Positions 7,750 to 16,308 of a stretch of DNA of 46,429 bases are shown here, piece after piece. The first letter of the stretch is position 1. Each line of letters starts with the position of its first letter. The position numbers and the translations under genes are program-made. Origin of the DNA: Subdoligranulum sp. (lineage in GTDB: Bacteria; Bacillota; Clostridia; Oscillospirales; Ruminococcaceae); contig JAAVHN010000026.1 of the NCBI GenBank assembly GCA_014799685.1, forward strand, positions 107,246-153,674, written 5' to 3'. Under the pieces are notes generated by a model. It searched no databases, was not told where the DNA came from, and saw only the letters and a program-made list of their open reading frames with translations.

Positions 7750-8970
7750 ATGTTGGAAAGGGAGCTTGACTGGCAGGCGGAGTGGAAACCGGCCAATATC
7801 GTGCTCTTGGAGGCGATCCCCCACGAAGGGACGGAAAAAGGATCCGGGACAGCGCGCGGCAGCGAAGCCGGGGAAACATCTTTCGGCCGGACAACGGCTC
7901 AGGAAGGGCCTCTTGGGCCGGAGGATCATTTTTTGACATGGGATTTTTCAGTGAAAGATCCTTCCGGGCAAAGCTCCCCGAAGGGCGATATTTCAGCGCG
8001 TGATATTCCCGCACGTGATATTTCGGTGCATGACATTCCGAAGCATGGTACTTCGGAGAAAATCATTTCAAAAGATGGCTTTGCAGAAAAAGAAAAGCCG
8101 CCGGAGGATTTGCCGAAGGATGCGCCTCAGGGCAAAGCCGGAAACGGGCGGGCCAAAAAATCCCTGAAGCGTCAGCTGTATCCGGCGGTGCGCCAGGCAG
8201 CCGCGTCCTTTCCGCCGCCTCGCGTGAATACGGGCGAGGAGCATGTGCTGTTTATCCAGATCCTGCTGTGCGCACTGATTCTTGCGTTTTCCTGGTTTGC
8301 CCGCAGTGTCGGCGCCCCGTTTTTGCCGCAGATGCAGACAGAGTTTGAAACCATGCTTTCCACGGGTGTGGAATTTTCCACAGACAATACCTTCGCGCGC
8401 TTTGCCGATTCGGTGGTGGAGCAGCTGCGCGTCGGCACAAGGCGGCTGCTGCAGAAATTAGAGGAGCCGGAGGCCGTGGAGGACGACATAGGCGGCATGG
8501 GCGGCATCTGGCTTACAGCGAATGGACGAACCGTCCCGGACGGAGCGACATTGGAGGAGTATACGCTCCCGGTCGATTTGCAGTATCCGGTGTCGGGCTA
8601 TCTGACCTCGCGCTATGGCTTTCGGGATAATCCTGTCAACGGTGAGGATGATTTCCACGCGGGGATCGATATCGGCGCGGCGGAAGGCACGCCGGTCCTG
8701 GCCGCGCAGTCCGGCATCGTGATGCGCACCGGATATACACGGCTGCGCGGGTACTACATCATCCTGCGCCATGCCGGCGGTGTGCAGACGCTGTATCAGC
8801 ACCTCTCTTATGTCTTTGTGCGCGGCGGCGAAAGGGTCGAGCAGGGCCAGCTGATCGCCGATGTGGGCAGCACGGGCTTTGTGACGGGGCCGCACCTGCA
8901 CCTGGAATTGATCCTGGACGGCGTTCGGGTCGATCCGCTGCCCACGTTCCCACGCTATATCGTCGAATGA
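7750..8970 (+). CDS. SpoIVFA-like membrane protein with M23 (LytM) domain
   Basis: The 406-residue protein has three parts: a long, hydrophilic, probably disordered N-terminal region (1-160); one membrane segment (about 166-186, VLFIQILLCALILAFSWF); and a C-terminal M23/LytM domain (about 280-400). The zinc-site motifs HxxxD (H303, D307) and HxH (H382, H384) are present, so it may still bind metal. In B. subtilis SpoIVFA the equivalent domain is degenerate and the protein holds the protease SpoIVFB inactive at the outer forespore membrane. The ATGA overlap with an M50 protease gene downstream is the main argument for that role. Start at ATG 7750, with AAAGG about 12 bases upstream, is reasonable but not strongly supported. 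It could also be a sporulation peptidoglycan hydrolase. Confidence 0.78.
   Translation: MLERELDWQAEWKPANIVLLEAIPHEGTEKGSGTARGSEAGETSFGRTTAQEGPLGPEDHFLTWDFSVKDPSGQSSPKGDISARDIPARDISVHDIPKHGTSEKIISKDGFAEKEKPPEDLPKDAPQGKAGNGRAKKSLKRQLYPAVRQAAASFPPPRVNTGEEHVLFIQILLCALILAFSWFARSVGAPFLPQMQTEFETMLSTGVEFSTDNTFARFADSVVEQLRVGTRRLLQKLEEPEAVEDDIGGMGGIWLTANGRTVPDGATLEEYTLPVDLQYPVSGYLTSRYGFRDNPVNGEDDFHAGIDIGAAEGTPVLAAQSGIVMRTGYTRLRGYYIILRHAGGVQTLYQHLSYVFVRGGERVEQGQLIADVGSTGFVTGPHLHLELILDGVRVDPLPTFPRYIVE
7987..8046 (+). repeat. Four 15-bp units coding a pentapeptide repeat
   Basis: Four consecutive 15-base units encode DISAR, DIPAR, DISVH and DIPKH (residues 80-99 of the SpoIVFA-like protein), alternating Ser and Pro at the third position. 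They lie in the cytoplasmic linker before the membrane segment. A fifth, degenerate unit (GTSEK) follows. Confidence 0.8.
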
Positions 8971-9548
8971 GGGGAACCTCGGTGCAGCCCGTGCTGCTGT
9001 GCGCCTGCCTTGCGGCGGGGCTTTTGTTCGATCCGCTCGGCTTTTTGCGTATGGCCCTCGTTTGCGCGGCGCTCCACGAGAGCGGGCATGTGCTGGTTTA
9101 CGTGCTTTGTGCGCGCAGGCTGCCGAGACTGCGGTTTTCTGTAGAGGGCATTTCGCTTTCCGGCGCACAGCAGCTTTCCCGCGCGCAGGAATTGTGGGTG
9201 CTTGCCGCGGGCCCGATGGCAAACTTTATCTTTGCGGCGCTGCTGCTTTGGCGGTTGCAGCGGCGGGCAAGCTATGGGCTGTACTTTTTGGCGGCTGTCA
9301 GCTTGTGCACGGGGCTTTACAATCTGCTGCCGTTTGGCGTACTGGACGGTGCGCGCATTTTGCAGAATCTTTTCCCGGCCCCAAAGCAGGACGCCCTGCA
9401 GCGCGCGCAGCGTGCACTGCTCTGCGTTTTCGCTGTGGCGGTACTTGGCCTTGCCTTGAAAGGCGAGTTCCCCTTTGGCGCGCGCGCGGCGGCCTTTCTG
9501 GGGCCCGGCCTTTTGCTGGCAAGGGAGCTTTGGAGCCGGTTCGAATAA
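8967..9548 (+). CDS. SpoIVFB-like M50 site-2 protease
   Basis: An intramembrane zinc metalloprotease. The HExxH motif is HESGH (H37, E38, H41) in a hydrophobic segment. The third ligand lies in the family motif LLPFGVLDGARIL (D127). Several membrane segments fill the 193 residues. In spore formers SpoIVFB cleaves pro-sigma-K; the adjacent SpoIVFA-like gene supports that role here. Two starts are possible: ATG 8967, overlapping the upstream stop as ATGA, or GTG 8982, which has a better spaced AGGGGA (five codons shorter). Both leave all motifs intact. Confidence 0.85.
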   Translation: MRGTSVQPVLLCACLAAGLLFDPLGFLRMALVCAALHESGHVLVYVLCARRLPRLRFSVEGISLSGAQQLSRAQELWVLAAGPMANFIFAALLLWRLQRRASYGLYFLAAVSLCTGLYNLLPFGVLDGARILQNLFPAPKQDALQRAQRALLCVFAVAVLGLALKGEFPFGARAAAFLGPGLLLARELWSRFE

Positions 9549-9616
9549 GGGATTGGGCCGGTGATGGCAAATCGGCCCGATATGCGAAAAAGCATTGTGC
9601 AGGTTTTTGGAGGGAA

Positions 9617-9648
9617 GTTGGATCGGATGCTCCATCGACCGATCCAAC
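9617..9648 (+). terminator. Probable terminator after the M50 gene
   Basis: GTTGGATCGG (9617-9626) pairs perfectly with CCGATCCAAC (9639-9648) around a 12-base loop, followed by a T-rich stretch (CTTTCTGCGTTTT). The T-run is imperfect. It lies in the 327-base gap 9549-9875, whose other content is the promoter at 9739-9767 and untranslated leader. Confidence 0.55.
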
Positions 9649-9738
9649 CTTTCTGCGTTTTCCTGCTAAAAACATGCATCATCTGGCGCCCCTATTATGA
9701 ATTTTTAAGAAAATGTCTTTGCCATGCGGATTCTTCAT

Positions 9739-9767
9739 TTGCATTTCTTTGTAAAATAGAGTAAGAT
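9739..9767 (+). promoter_or_regulatory. sigma-A promoter for the radical SAM pair
   Basis: TTGCAT (9739-9744), 17 bases, TAAGAT (9762-9767), in AT-rich sequence directly upstream of the radical SAM gene. Confidence 0.6.
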
Positions 9768-9875
9768 AACAAAAGGAAGATCTTGGGAGCCTCCCCCAAA
9801 AATTGGGCAGCTTGCGGTGTTGGCGGGCCTGCCGGTGAAAAACGGAGCGTTTCCAACGGAAAGGATGTTGTCCGC

Positions 9876-11717
9876 TTGGACGAAAAGATCAAATCGGCGC
9901 TTGCCGCCGTGCAAAAACCGGGCCGCTATACCGGCGGCGAGCCGGGCTGTGTTTATAAAGATCGGGACAGGGTGGAGCTGCGGTTTGCTTTTTGCTTTCC
10001 CGATACCTACGAGGTCGGCATGTCGTTTTTAGGCATGAAGATCCTGTATGAAATTTTGAATCAGCGCGAAAATATCTGGTGTGAGCGCGCGTTTATGCCG
10101 TGGGTGGATATGAAGGAGCAGATGGAAACGCTCGGTATCCCGCTCTACGCGCTGGAAAGCAAGGATGCGCTGCGCGAATTTGATATTGTGGGCTTCACGC
10201 TGCAGTACGAGCTTTCTTATACCAATATTCTTGCAATGCTCGATCTTGCACACATCCCGTTTTACGCGAAGGACCGCGGCGAGGATGCGCCGTTTGTTGT
10301 GGCGGGCGGACCCTGTGTGTGCAACGCCGAACCTCTGGCCGATTTCTTCGATCTGATGATGCTGGGCGAAGGCGAGGTGCAGCTTCCCGACGTGTGCGAT
10401 ACGATCATCGAGGGGCGCAGGGAAGGCCTTTCCAAAAAGGAGATTTTGAAACGCCTTTGCAAAATTGAGGGCGTGTATGTTCCTGCGTTTTACGATGTGG
10501 CCTATCTGCCGGATGGACGGGTAGCATCCATCACCCCAAAAGAGGGCGCGCCCGCCGTTGTGCGCAAGGCGATCATTGCGGATATGAACAGCCAGCCCCT
10601 GCCGGAGCATTTTGTCGTGCCGATGATTGGCGCCGTGCACGACCGCGCGCAGATCGAGGTGCTGCGCGGCTGCGTGCGCGGCTGCCGGTTCTGCCAGGCG
10701 GGCTTTCTGTACCGCCCGATGCGCGAGCGCAACGCGGACATGCTCTCGAAGGCGGGACAAAACCTGTGCGCCAATACCGGCTATGACGAGATCTCGCTTA
10801 CTTCACTTTCCACCAGCGACCACAGCCAGCTGGAGGCGCTGCTCGACGATATGCTGGAATGGACGCCGAAGGAACACGTCAGCATGTCGCTGCCGTCCCT
10901 GCGCATTGATAATTTTTCCGAATCGCTCGTGCGCAAGACGACGACGGTGCGCAAAAGCGGCCTTACCTTTGCGCCCGAGGCCGGCACGCAGCGCCTGCGC
11001 GATGTCATCAATAAAAATGTCACCGAGGAGGAGATCGTGCGCACCTGCTCGCTCGCCTTTGACGCGGGCTATACCTCGGTAAAACTCTACTTCATGCTGG
11101 GCCTGCCCACCGAAACGCTCGAGGATATCGAGGGCATTGCCGATACCGCACAGCGGATCGTCGATCTCTATTATCAGAATCCCAACAAGCCCAAGGGGCG
11201 CGGCGTGCAGGTATCCATCAGCGTGGCGTGCTTTGTGCCAAAGCCCATGACACCGTTCCAGTTTGTGGGGCAGGATACGCCTGAGCAGCTGCGCGAAAAG
11301 CAGCAGCATCTGTTGCGCAGTGTAAAAAGCCGGAAGATCAGCGTCAGCTATCACGACAGCCGCACCAGTTTTTTGGAGGCGGTGTTTGCCAAAGGGGACA
11401 GGCGGCTCTCGCGCGTGCTTGTGGAGGCCTACCGCCGGGGCTGCTTCTTCGACAGCTGGGAAGAACAGTTCCATTATGATACCTGGCTGGAGGTTTTTCG
11501 GGATCTTGGCTTTGATACCGCTTTTTACGCAAACCGTCCGATCGGTCTGGACGAGCTGACGCCGTGGAGCCATCTGGATTATGGCGTCAGCAAAGAATAT
11601 CTGGTGCGTGAATACAAAAAAGCGCTGCGTGCGCAGACGACGCCGCCCTGTAACCGCCAGTGCAGCGGCTGCGGAGCGAACGCACTGTTGGGAGGGCCCT
11701 GCTTTGCGTATCATTAG
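9876..11717 (+). CDS. B12-binding-type radical SAM protein (TIGR03960 family)
   Basis: A cytoplasmic radical SAM enzyme of about 613 residues. An N-terminal cobalamin-binding-like region precedes the 4Fe-4S motif CxxxCxxC (CVRGCRFC, 10671-10694). A C-terminal Cys cluster (PCNRQCSGCG) ends the protein, as in the TIGR03960 group. The reaction is not known. TTG 9876 is chosen because GGAAAGGA (9858-9865) precedes it and the conserved family start (DEKIKSALAAVQKPGRY) follows at once. TTG 9783, also preceded by AAAAGGAAG, would add 31 residues of unclear origin. The next gene, TIGR03936-type, overlaps the end by 14 bases; the two are often linked or fused. Confidence 0.88.
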   Translation: MDEKIKSALAAVQKPGRYTGGEPGCVYKDRDRVELRFAFCFPDTYEVGMSFLGMKILYEILNQRENIWCERAFMPWVDMKEQMETLGIPLYALESKDALREFDIVGFTLQYELSYTNILAMLDLAHIPFYAKDRGEDAPFVVAGGPCVCNAEPLADFFDLMMLGEGEVQLPDVCDTIIEGRREGLSKKEILKRLCKIEGVYVPAFYDVAYLPDGRVASITPKEGAPAVVRKAIIADMNSQPLPEHFVVPMIGAVHDRAQIEVLRGCVRGCRFCQAGFLYRPMRERNADMLSKAGQNLCANTGYDEISLTSLSTSDHSQLEALLDDMLEWTPKEHVSMSLPSLRIDNFSESLVRKTTTVRKSGLTFAPEAGTQRLRDVINKNVTEEEIVRTCSLAFDAGYTSVKLYFMLGLPTETLEDIEGIADTAQRIVDLYYQNPNKPKGRGVQVSISVACFVPKPMTPFQFVGQDTPEQLREKQQHLLRSVKSRKISVSYHDSRTSFLEAVFAKGDRRLSRVLVEAYRRGCFFDSWEEQFHYDTWLEVFRDLGFDTAFYANRPIGLDELTPWSHLDYGVSKEYLVREYKKALRAQTTPPCNRQCSGCGANALLGGPCFAYH

Positions 11718-12363
11718 AGTCTATTTTACAAAAACGGGAGAGGCGTCTTATATTTCGCTGCTCGATCTGCAGCGCGTGATGCAGCGCGCGCTGAAGCGAT
11801 CCGGCCTGCCGGTATGGTACACGCTGGGCTTTAACCCGCATATCTATATGACATTCGCGTCCCCGCTCTCTCTCGGGCAGGAGAGCATTTGCGAAACCGT
11901 CGACTTCAAAACAGAGGCGGAAGCCTGTGATTGGGGCGCGGCGGCCGGGGCGCTTTCCACATGCCTGCCCAAAGGAATTGACGTAGTGCGCATCGCGCCC
12001 GCGATTTTGGATGCAAACGAAATCGCGGATGCGGCTTATTCCGTACGCTATGCCGCCAAAGACGCTGCAGCCGCGCGCGCCGCATGGGAGGCATACAACG
12101 GCGCATCCTGCGCCGAGGTGGTGAAGGAGGGAAAGCGCGGCAAACAGAAAACGATCGATTTAAAGCAGCATCTGCACGCCGCGCGGCTTGTACCCGAGGA
12201 CGGCGGACTGACGGCTCTGCTGCGTTTGCCCGCGGGCAACACGCTGAATATCAACCCGGTTCTGGTTCTGGGCTGGCTGGAGGAAACGCAGGGCCTGCCC
12301 GTCACGGCGGGCGGCATCCTGCGCACCGGGCTTTATACGAAAAACGGAGAAAAATTTTCGTGA
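11704..12363 (+). CDS. TIGR03936/DUF2344 radical SAM-associated protein
   Basis: A 219-residue cytoplasmic protein beginning MRIIRVYFTKTGEASYISLL. The opening YFTKTG..YISLLDLQR block and the LGFNPHIYMTFASPLSLG block are typical of DUF2344 proteins, which are encoded next to, or fused with, the B12-type radical SAM protein. Molecular function is unknown. TTG 11704 follows GGAGGG by seven bases and overlaps the upstream gene by 14 bases; an in-frame start further upstream would lie inside that gene and lacks family similarity. Confidence 0.85.
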   Translation: MRIIRVYFTKTGEASYISLLDLQRVMQRALKRSGLPVWYTLGFNPHIYMTFASPLSLGQESICETVDFKTEAEACDWGAAAGALSTCLPKGIDVVRIAPAILDANEIADAAYSVRYAAKDAAAARAAWEAYNGASCAEVVKEGKRGKQKTIDLKQHLHAARLVPEDGGLTALLRLPAGNTLNINPVLVLGWLEETQGLPVTAGGILRTGLYTKNGEKFS

Positions 12364-12368
12364 AACCC

Positions 12369-12397
12369 TTGCATGTGCCGGGTGCTTATGCTATAAT
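12369..12397 (+). promoter_or_regulatory. Strong sigma-A promoter for rplS
   Basis: TTGCAT (12369-12374), a 17-base spacer and a consensus TATAAT (12392-12397). It begins just after the stop of the TIGR03936-type gene. Confidence 0.85.
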
Positions 12398-12403
12398 ATT
12401 TAG

Positions 12404-12517
12404 GCGTTACATCCGCTGTGCCAACAGCGAGGTTCATGTAAATACATTCAACAAGGCAGTCCTCTGCCGGCGCCTGCCGGGCATGAATGCCGAAAAAACA
12501 TGGAGGAATCAGAAATT
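12404..12517 (+). promoter_or_regulatory. rplS 5' leader, possible L19 autoregulatory leader
   Basis: About 110 transcribed bases lie before rplS. They contain a perfect hairpin CGCTGT (12414-12419) with ACAGCG (12424-12429) around GCCA. A second short stem, GGCAT/ATGCC, lies near the RBS. Firmicute rplS genes often carry an L19-binding leader; position and size fit, but I could not compare it to the consensus fold. Confidence 0.4.
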
Positions 12518-12862
12518 ATGGACGCATTGAAGACAATTACAGAGGGCATGATCAAAGAGAATCGCCCGGTATTCAACGTTGGCGACACGGTTCGCGTTTC
12601 CGTTCGCATCAAGGAGGGCGAGCGCGAGCGTATCCAGGCGTTTGAGGGCACGGTCATTGCGAAGAAGCATGGCGGCATCGCTGAAACCTTTACCGTGCGC
12701 CGCACCGCGTATGGCGTGGGCATCGAGCGCGTATTCCCGATCAATTCCCCGTTCGTGGAAAAGGTCGAGGTCGTGCGCAGGGGCCGTGTGCGCCGCGCGA
12801 AGCTTTTCTATCTGCGTCAGCGTACCGGCAAGGCGGCCAAGGTCAAGGAACAGCTTCGATAA
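12518..12862 (+). CDS. rplS: 50S ribosomal protein L19
   Basis: L19 sits at the 30S-50S interface of the ribosome. The 114 residues match the family from end to end: [20 protein letters not shown] near the start, the central [14 protein letters not shown] region, and the [19 protein letters not shown] block followed by [12 protein letters not shown] 12518 is chosen over ATG 12500 because GGAGGAA (12502-12508) lies correctly before it. It is monocistronic, with its own promoter and terminator. Confidence 0.98.
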   Translation: MDALKTITEGMIKENRPVFNVGDTVRVSVRIKEGERERIQAFEGTVIAKKHGGIAETFTVRRTAYGVGIERVFPINSPFVEKVEVVRRGRVRRAKLFYLRQRTGKAAKVKEQLR

Positions 12863-12869
12863 GCCTTAC

Positions 12870-12900
12870 AAAAAGGGACAATGTACATTGTCCCTTTTTT
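12870..12900 (+). terminator. Intrinsic terminator after rplS, symmetrical
   Basis: GGGACAATGTACATTGTCCC (12875-12894) is a perfect 20-base palindrome flanked by A5 on the left and T6 on the right, so it could stop transcription in both directions. It overlaps no gene. Confidence 0.92.
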
Positions 12901-13069
12901 GCTATACTTTTGCATGCCTCTCTTTGTTGAAAAGCATTGCCGAAAGAATCGATGGACTATATGGCCGGAGACGGCCCACAGGTGCAGGGCTTTCTGTGCC
13001 CCAAAGCCCGCATATTGTTTGTGGTCTGCGGCCGGCGTACGAAGCTTTTGCAGGAAAAGGGGAATCAGC

Positions 13070-13627
13070 ATGGAACCGCAGCCGCGCGGAATAAATCGAA
13101 AGCCCTCAAAAGAAAACAGCCTGTTTGAATGGTACGATTCCATGGTGTTTGCACTGACGGTGATCGTGCTGGTTTTCGTGTTTCTTGTTCGCGTCATCAC
13201 TGTTTCCGGGTATTCAATGGAGCCCACGCTGCTTTGGAATGACCGCGTGGCCGTACAGAGCATGCTGTATACGCCAAAGCGCGGCGATGTGGTCGTGATG
13301 GACGGATACATCAATTATGGCGACCCGCTTGTAAAACGCATCATCGCGGTAGGCGGCGATACGCTGGATATTGATTTTTCTACCGGGACCGTAACCTTAA
13401 ACGGACAGCAGCTGGACGAGCCCTATATCTCCGCGCCGACCAGGGTTTCTTACGATGTTGTTTTTCCGGTGGTCGTTCCGGAGGGATATGTGTTCGTGAT
13501 GGGGGATAACCGCCCCAATTCGCTTGATAGCCGCAGCTCGGAGATCGGGCTGATTGATGAGCGCGATATTTTGGGAAAGGTATTGGTGCGCATTTTCCCG
13601 TTTGACCGCTTTGGCCGGATCGAATAA
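13070..13627 (+). CDS. lepB: Signal peptidase I
   Basis: Type I signal peptidase, cleaving secretory signal peptides on the outer face of the membrane. One N-terminal membrane segment (about residues 25-45, VFALTVIVLVFVFLVRVIT) is followed at once by the box holding the nucleophile, SGYSMEPTL (S49). The general-base lysine is in LVKRIIAVGGD (K89), and a later MGDNRPNSLDSR box completes the family motifs. At 185 residues it is the single-anchor Gram-positive type. ATG 13070 has AAAAGGGGA upstream; the frame is open further back, but through untranslated sequence after the rplS terminator. Confidence 0.95.
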   Translation: MEPQPRGINRKPSKENSLFEWYDSMVFALTVIVLVFVFLVRVITVSGYSMEPTLLWNDRVAVQSMLYTPKRGDVVVMDGYINYGDPLVKRIIAVGGDTLDIDFSTGTVTLNGQQLDEPYISAPTRVSYDVVFPVVVPEGYVFVMGDNRPNSLDSRSSEIGLIDERDILGKVLVRIFPFDRFGRIE

Positions 13628-13655
13628 CAGCCCGCGTGCGGGAGCCCGGGAAAGA

Positions 13656-14195
13656 ATGTTTGGAACAAATCAGGAAAGCGTGGTGCGGTTCATGGCGCAG
13701 GAATACCGCTGCAAAATTGCCGACTGTTCGGACATGGAACGAAAATGGGAACAGCTGATCGCAGATGCAGGCGCGGACCGCGCGAATTGGATCGCATGGA
13801 AAAAAAGCGCGATCCGGCAGGCAGCCGCGGGGGAAACCTTGCCCTATTACGGCATTTTAGACGAAGAGATCATCTGCGAGGCCACCGCATGCCTTTGTGC
13901 GAAGGTCGTTCAAAATGCCGCGGGGCTTGTCGGCGAAAAAACAGCGTATCTGTGCGCGTTCCGCACGCTGGAGGCTTATCGCGGCAAGGGATATTTTTCA
14001 AAGCTGCTGCGCTGGCTGCTGAACGATCTGAAACAGCGCGGCTACGAAGCGGTGACGCTTGGCGTCGAGCCAAAGGAAGAACAAAACCGGCAGATCTATG
14101 CGCACTACGGATTTGACGAATACGTCAAGACCGCGACGGAGCGCTATCCCGACGGCGCCGCAATCACCGTGGATTATTATCGGAAGAAGTTATGA
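13656..14195 (+). CDS. GNAT family N-acetyltransferase
   Basis: A 179-residue acetyl-CoA-dependent acetyltransferase. The acetyl-CoA site is visible as the loop RGKGYFSKLL after a CAFRTLEAY strand, followed by VTLGVEPKEEQNR and YAHYGF, the usual end of the fold. ATG 13656 is used; ATG 13692 is a possible alternative and neither has an ideal RBS. It lies between lepB and rbgA in a tight operon and its stop overlaps the next start (ATGA). Substrate unknown. Confidence 0.85.
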   Translation: MFGTNQESVVRFMAQEYRCKIADCSDMERKWEQLIADAGADRANWIAWKKSAIRQAAAGETLPYYGILDEEIICEATACLCAKVVQNAAGLVGEKTAYLCAFRTLEAYRGKGYFSKLLRWLLNDLKQRGYEAVTLGVEPKEEQNRQIYAHYGFDEYVKTATERYPDGAAITVDYYRKKL

Positions 14196-15103
14196 GGATG
14201 GAACAGAACAAACCGGAGAAGAATATGCAAAGCAGTGCCCAGCGCGTGGACATCCAGTGGTTTCCCGGGCATATGACCAAGACGCTGCGTCTGATGGAGC
14301 GGGAGATCCGCAATGTGGACGTGGTGCTGCAGCTGCTGGACGCGCGCATTCCGCACAGCAGTTTAAACCCCGAGATTGCGCGCATCACGGCCGGAAAGCC
14401 GCACCTATACCTGCTGAACAAAGCCGATCTGGCCGATCCGGAGGTCACCGCGCAGTGGCTGGACTATTTCCGCCGCGGCGGCGACGGCTGCCTTGCAATC
14501 ACAAGCAAGGGGCGCGGCGGGATGCAGGCTGTAAAAAAGGCCATTGAGACAGAGCTTTCCGAGCTTTTGGCGCGCCGTGCCGGAAAGGGCATGGCGGGCG
14601 CAAAGCGCCGCGTGATGGTGGTGGGGATTCCCAATGTGGGAAAATCCACGTTCATCAACAGCTTTGCAGGATCGGTCCGCGCCAAAACCGCGGACAGGCC
14701 CGGCGTCACGCGCGGCAAGCAATGGGTGACGGTAGGCGATTTCGATCTGCTGGATATGCCCGGCGTGCTGTGGAAAAAATTCGATTCTCCCACCGTCGCC
14801 GGTAATCTGGCGTTTATCGGATCCATCCGGGATGAGATCCTGGATATCGAATCCCTCGCGATGGCGCTTTTGGGGGAAATGCGGCAAATGTACCCCGACA
14901 GGCTTTGCGAGCGGTACCGCCTGAGTGAGGAGGAGCTCGCCGTGGAGGATGTCTATTCGCTGCTCGAGACAATTGGAAAGAAGCGCGGCATGCTGATGTC
15001 CGGCGGGGCGGTGAACACCGAGCGCGCCGCCATCATGCTGGTGGATGAATTTCGCGGTGCAAAGCTGGGCCGCGTCTCATTGGAAAGGCCGGGGGAAGCA
15101 TGA
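14192..15103 (+). CDS. rbgA: Ribosome biogenesis GTPase YlqF/RbgA
   Basis: RbgA is a circularly permuted GTPase needed for late 50S assembly. The order of motifs shows the permutation: G4 (LLNKADL) comes first, then G1 ([12 protein letters not shown]), then G3 (DMPGV). The N-terminal signature [10 protein letters not shown] is present, and the C-terminal domain follows. ATG 14192 overlaps the preceding TGA. ATG 14225, preceded by GGAGAAG, starts only nine residues before the IQWFPGHM signature and may be the true start. The rplS-lepB-rbgA-rnhB-yraN order is widespread in Firmicutes. Confidence 0.95.
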   Translation: MRMEQNKPEKNMQSSAQRVDIQWFPGHMTKTLRLMEREIRNVDVVLQLLDARIPHSSLNPEIARITAGKPHLYLLNKADLADPEVTAQWLDYFRRGGDGCLAITSKGRGGMQAVKKAIETELSELLARRAGKGMAGAKRRVMVVGIPNVGKSTFINSFAGSVRAKTADRPGVTRGKQWVTVGDFDLLDMPGVLWKKFDSPTVAGNLAFIGSIRDEILDIESLAMALLGEMRQMYPDRLCERYRLSEEELAVEDVYSLLETIGKKRGMLMSGGAVNTERAAIMLVDEFRGAKLGRVSLERPGEA

Positions 15104-15705
15104 CAGAGGAACTATATGCATTTGACGCGCTTTTTCGGGCCGAATGGGGAACGGTATGCGGCGTGGATGAGGCGGGGCGCGGCCCTCTGTGCGGCCCGGT
15201 CTGCGTGGCGGCAGTCGTACTGGACCCCGCCGAACCCATCGAGGGCATCAACGATTCCAAGAAGCTGTCCGAAAAAAAGCGCGAGGCGCTCTACCCCAAA
15301 ATCATCGAAAAGGCGCTTGCTTATAAGATCGTGATGATCGGGCCCGGGACGATCGATGCGCTGAATATATTGGGCGCGACGATGCTTGGGATGCAGCAGG
15401 CGGTGGAGGGGCTTTCCGTATCGCCCGCGCTGGCGCTGATCGACGGAAACCGCTGCCCGCAGCTTGCCGTTCCGGCACAGAGTGTTGTAAAGGGGGACGC
15501 CCGTTCCGCGAGCATTGCGGCGGCATCCATTCTGGCAAAGGTGGAGCGGGACCGCTATATGACGGAGCTTGCACAGCAGTATCCGCAGTATCAGCTGGAA
15601 AAGCATAAGGGCTATCCCACGAAACAGCATTACGAGCTTTTGAACCGCTACGGTGTTCAGCCGTTTTACCGCAAAAGCTTTCTCAAAAAGCGCGGCTATG
15701 TCTGA
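15100..15705 (+). CDS. rnhB: Ribonuclease HII
   Basis: RNase HII removes RNA from RNA-DNA hybrids and cuts at single ribonucleotides in DNA. The 201-residue protein has the type 2 active-site motif [11 protein letters not shown] near residue 20, [12 protein letters not shown], and the later acidic positions in ALIDGN and [10 protein letters not shown], with the [10 protein letters not shown] motif near the end. ATG 15100 overlaps the rbgA stop as ATGA. Length and motifs are normal. Confidence 0.96.
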   Translation: MTEELYAFDALFRAEWGTVCGVDEAGRGPLCGPVCVAAVVLDPAEPIEGINDSKKLSEKKREALYPKIIEKALAYKIVMIGPGTIDALNILGATMLGMQQAVEGLSVSPALALIDGNRCPQLAVPAQSVVKGDARSASIAAASILAKVERDRYMTELAQQYPQYQLEKHKGYPTKQHYELLNRYGVQPFYRKSFLKKRGYV

Positions 15706-16069
15706 ACGGGAACGGGCGGCGCACGGGGCGAAAGGCGAAGCGCTTGCGGCGCTGTACTATGAGCGCAGCGGGTATTGTGTTCTGGAGCGGAATTTCCGTA
15801 CCCGCCAGGGCGAGATCGATGTAATCGTGCAAAAGGGGAACACGCTCGTCTTTGTAGAGGTAAAAACGCGCGGCGAGCGCGCCATCGCACAGCCGCGCGA
15901 ATTTGTGACGGGGCAAAAGCAGCGCCGCTTGATCCTTGCCGCGCAGCGCTATCTGCTTTTGCACCCGCAATCGGCAGAAAGCGTTCTGCGGTTTGACGTA
16001 GTAGAGGTGATCTTGCCCGAACAGGGGCGCCCGCTGCTTCGCTGCATCGAAAACGCGTTTACTTTATGA
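15698..16069 (+). CDS. yraN: YraN/UPF0102 family endonuclease-like protein
   Basis: A 123-residue member of the UPF0102 family, which has a restriction-endonuclease-like fold. The conserved core is visible: [20 protein letters not shown], then [15 protein letters not shown], then VFVEVKTR, supplying the D-ExK type acidic and lysine residues. ATG 15698 overlaps the end of rnhB by eight bases; earlier in-frame starts are inside rnhB. Cellular role is not established; the link to rnhB suggests DNA or RNA processing. Confidence 0.92.
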   Translation: MSERERAAHGAKGEALAALYYERSGYCVLERNFRTRQGEIDVIVQKGNTLVFVEVKTRGERAIAQPREFVTGQKQRRLILAAQRYLLLHPQSAESVLRFDVVEVILPEQGRPLLRCIENAFTL

Positions 16070-16272
16070 TACACGACCTGTTGATTATGATGCACGCTCC
16101 GTTGATGACGTACGCGGCGGATGATGCACACAGCCGGTGCATTGGACAAAAGCCGGCTGCACGGGGAAACTTGCGGCGAGGTGTTTTTTGCGGATATCCG
16201 AAGCATCTGCGCGGAATCGGGTTTATCGAATGGGATGCACCTTCGGAGATAAAATCAGGGATCCTTTTATAA
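16066..16272 (+). CDS. Possible small hypothetical protein
   Basis: A 68-codon open frame whose ATG overlaps the yraN stop (ATGA). No domain, signal peptide or membrane segment is recognisable, and composition is mixed, with Met, His and Arg. It fills most of the 239-base gap before the dipeptidase gene, which otherwise shows only an imperfect inverted repeat (CAGCCGG/CCGGCTG near 16130-16170). It could be a remnant or non-coding. Confidence 0.2.
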   Translation: MIHDLLIMMHAPLMTYAADDAHSRCIGQKPAARGNLRRGVFCGYPKHLRGIGFIEWDAPSEIKSGILL

Positions 16273-16308
16273 ATGCGAAATGTGCATCGGAAAGCGAGGG
16301 GGATAAAA

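Noticed and set aside
12881..13069. Long N-terminal extension of signal peptidase I
   Set aside because: It would start in the rplS terminator and place 63 unrelated residues before the membrane anchor; ATG 13070 has a good RBS and gives the normal length.
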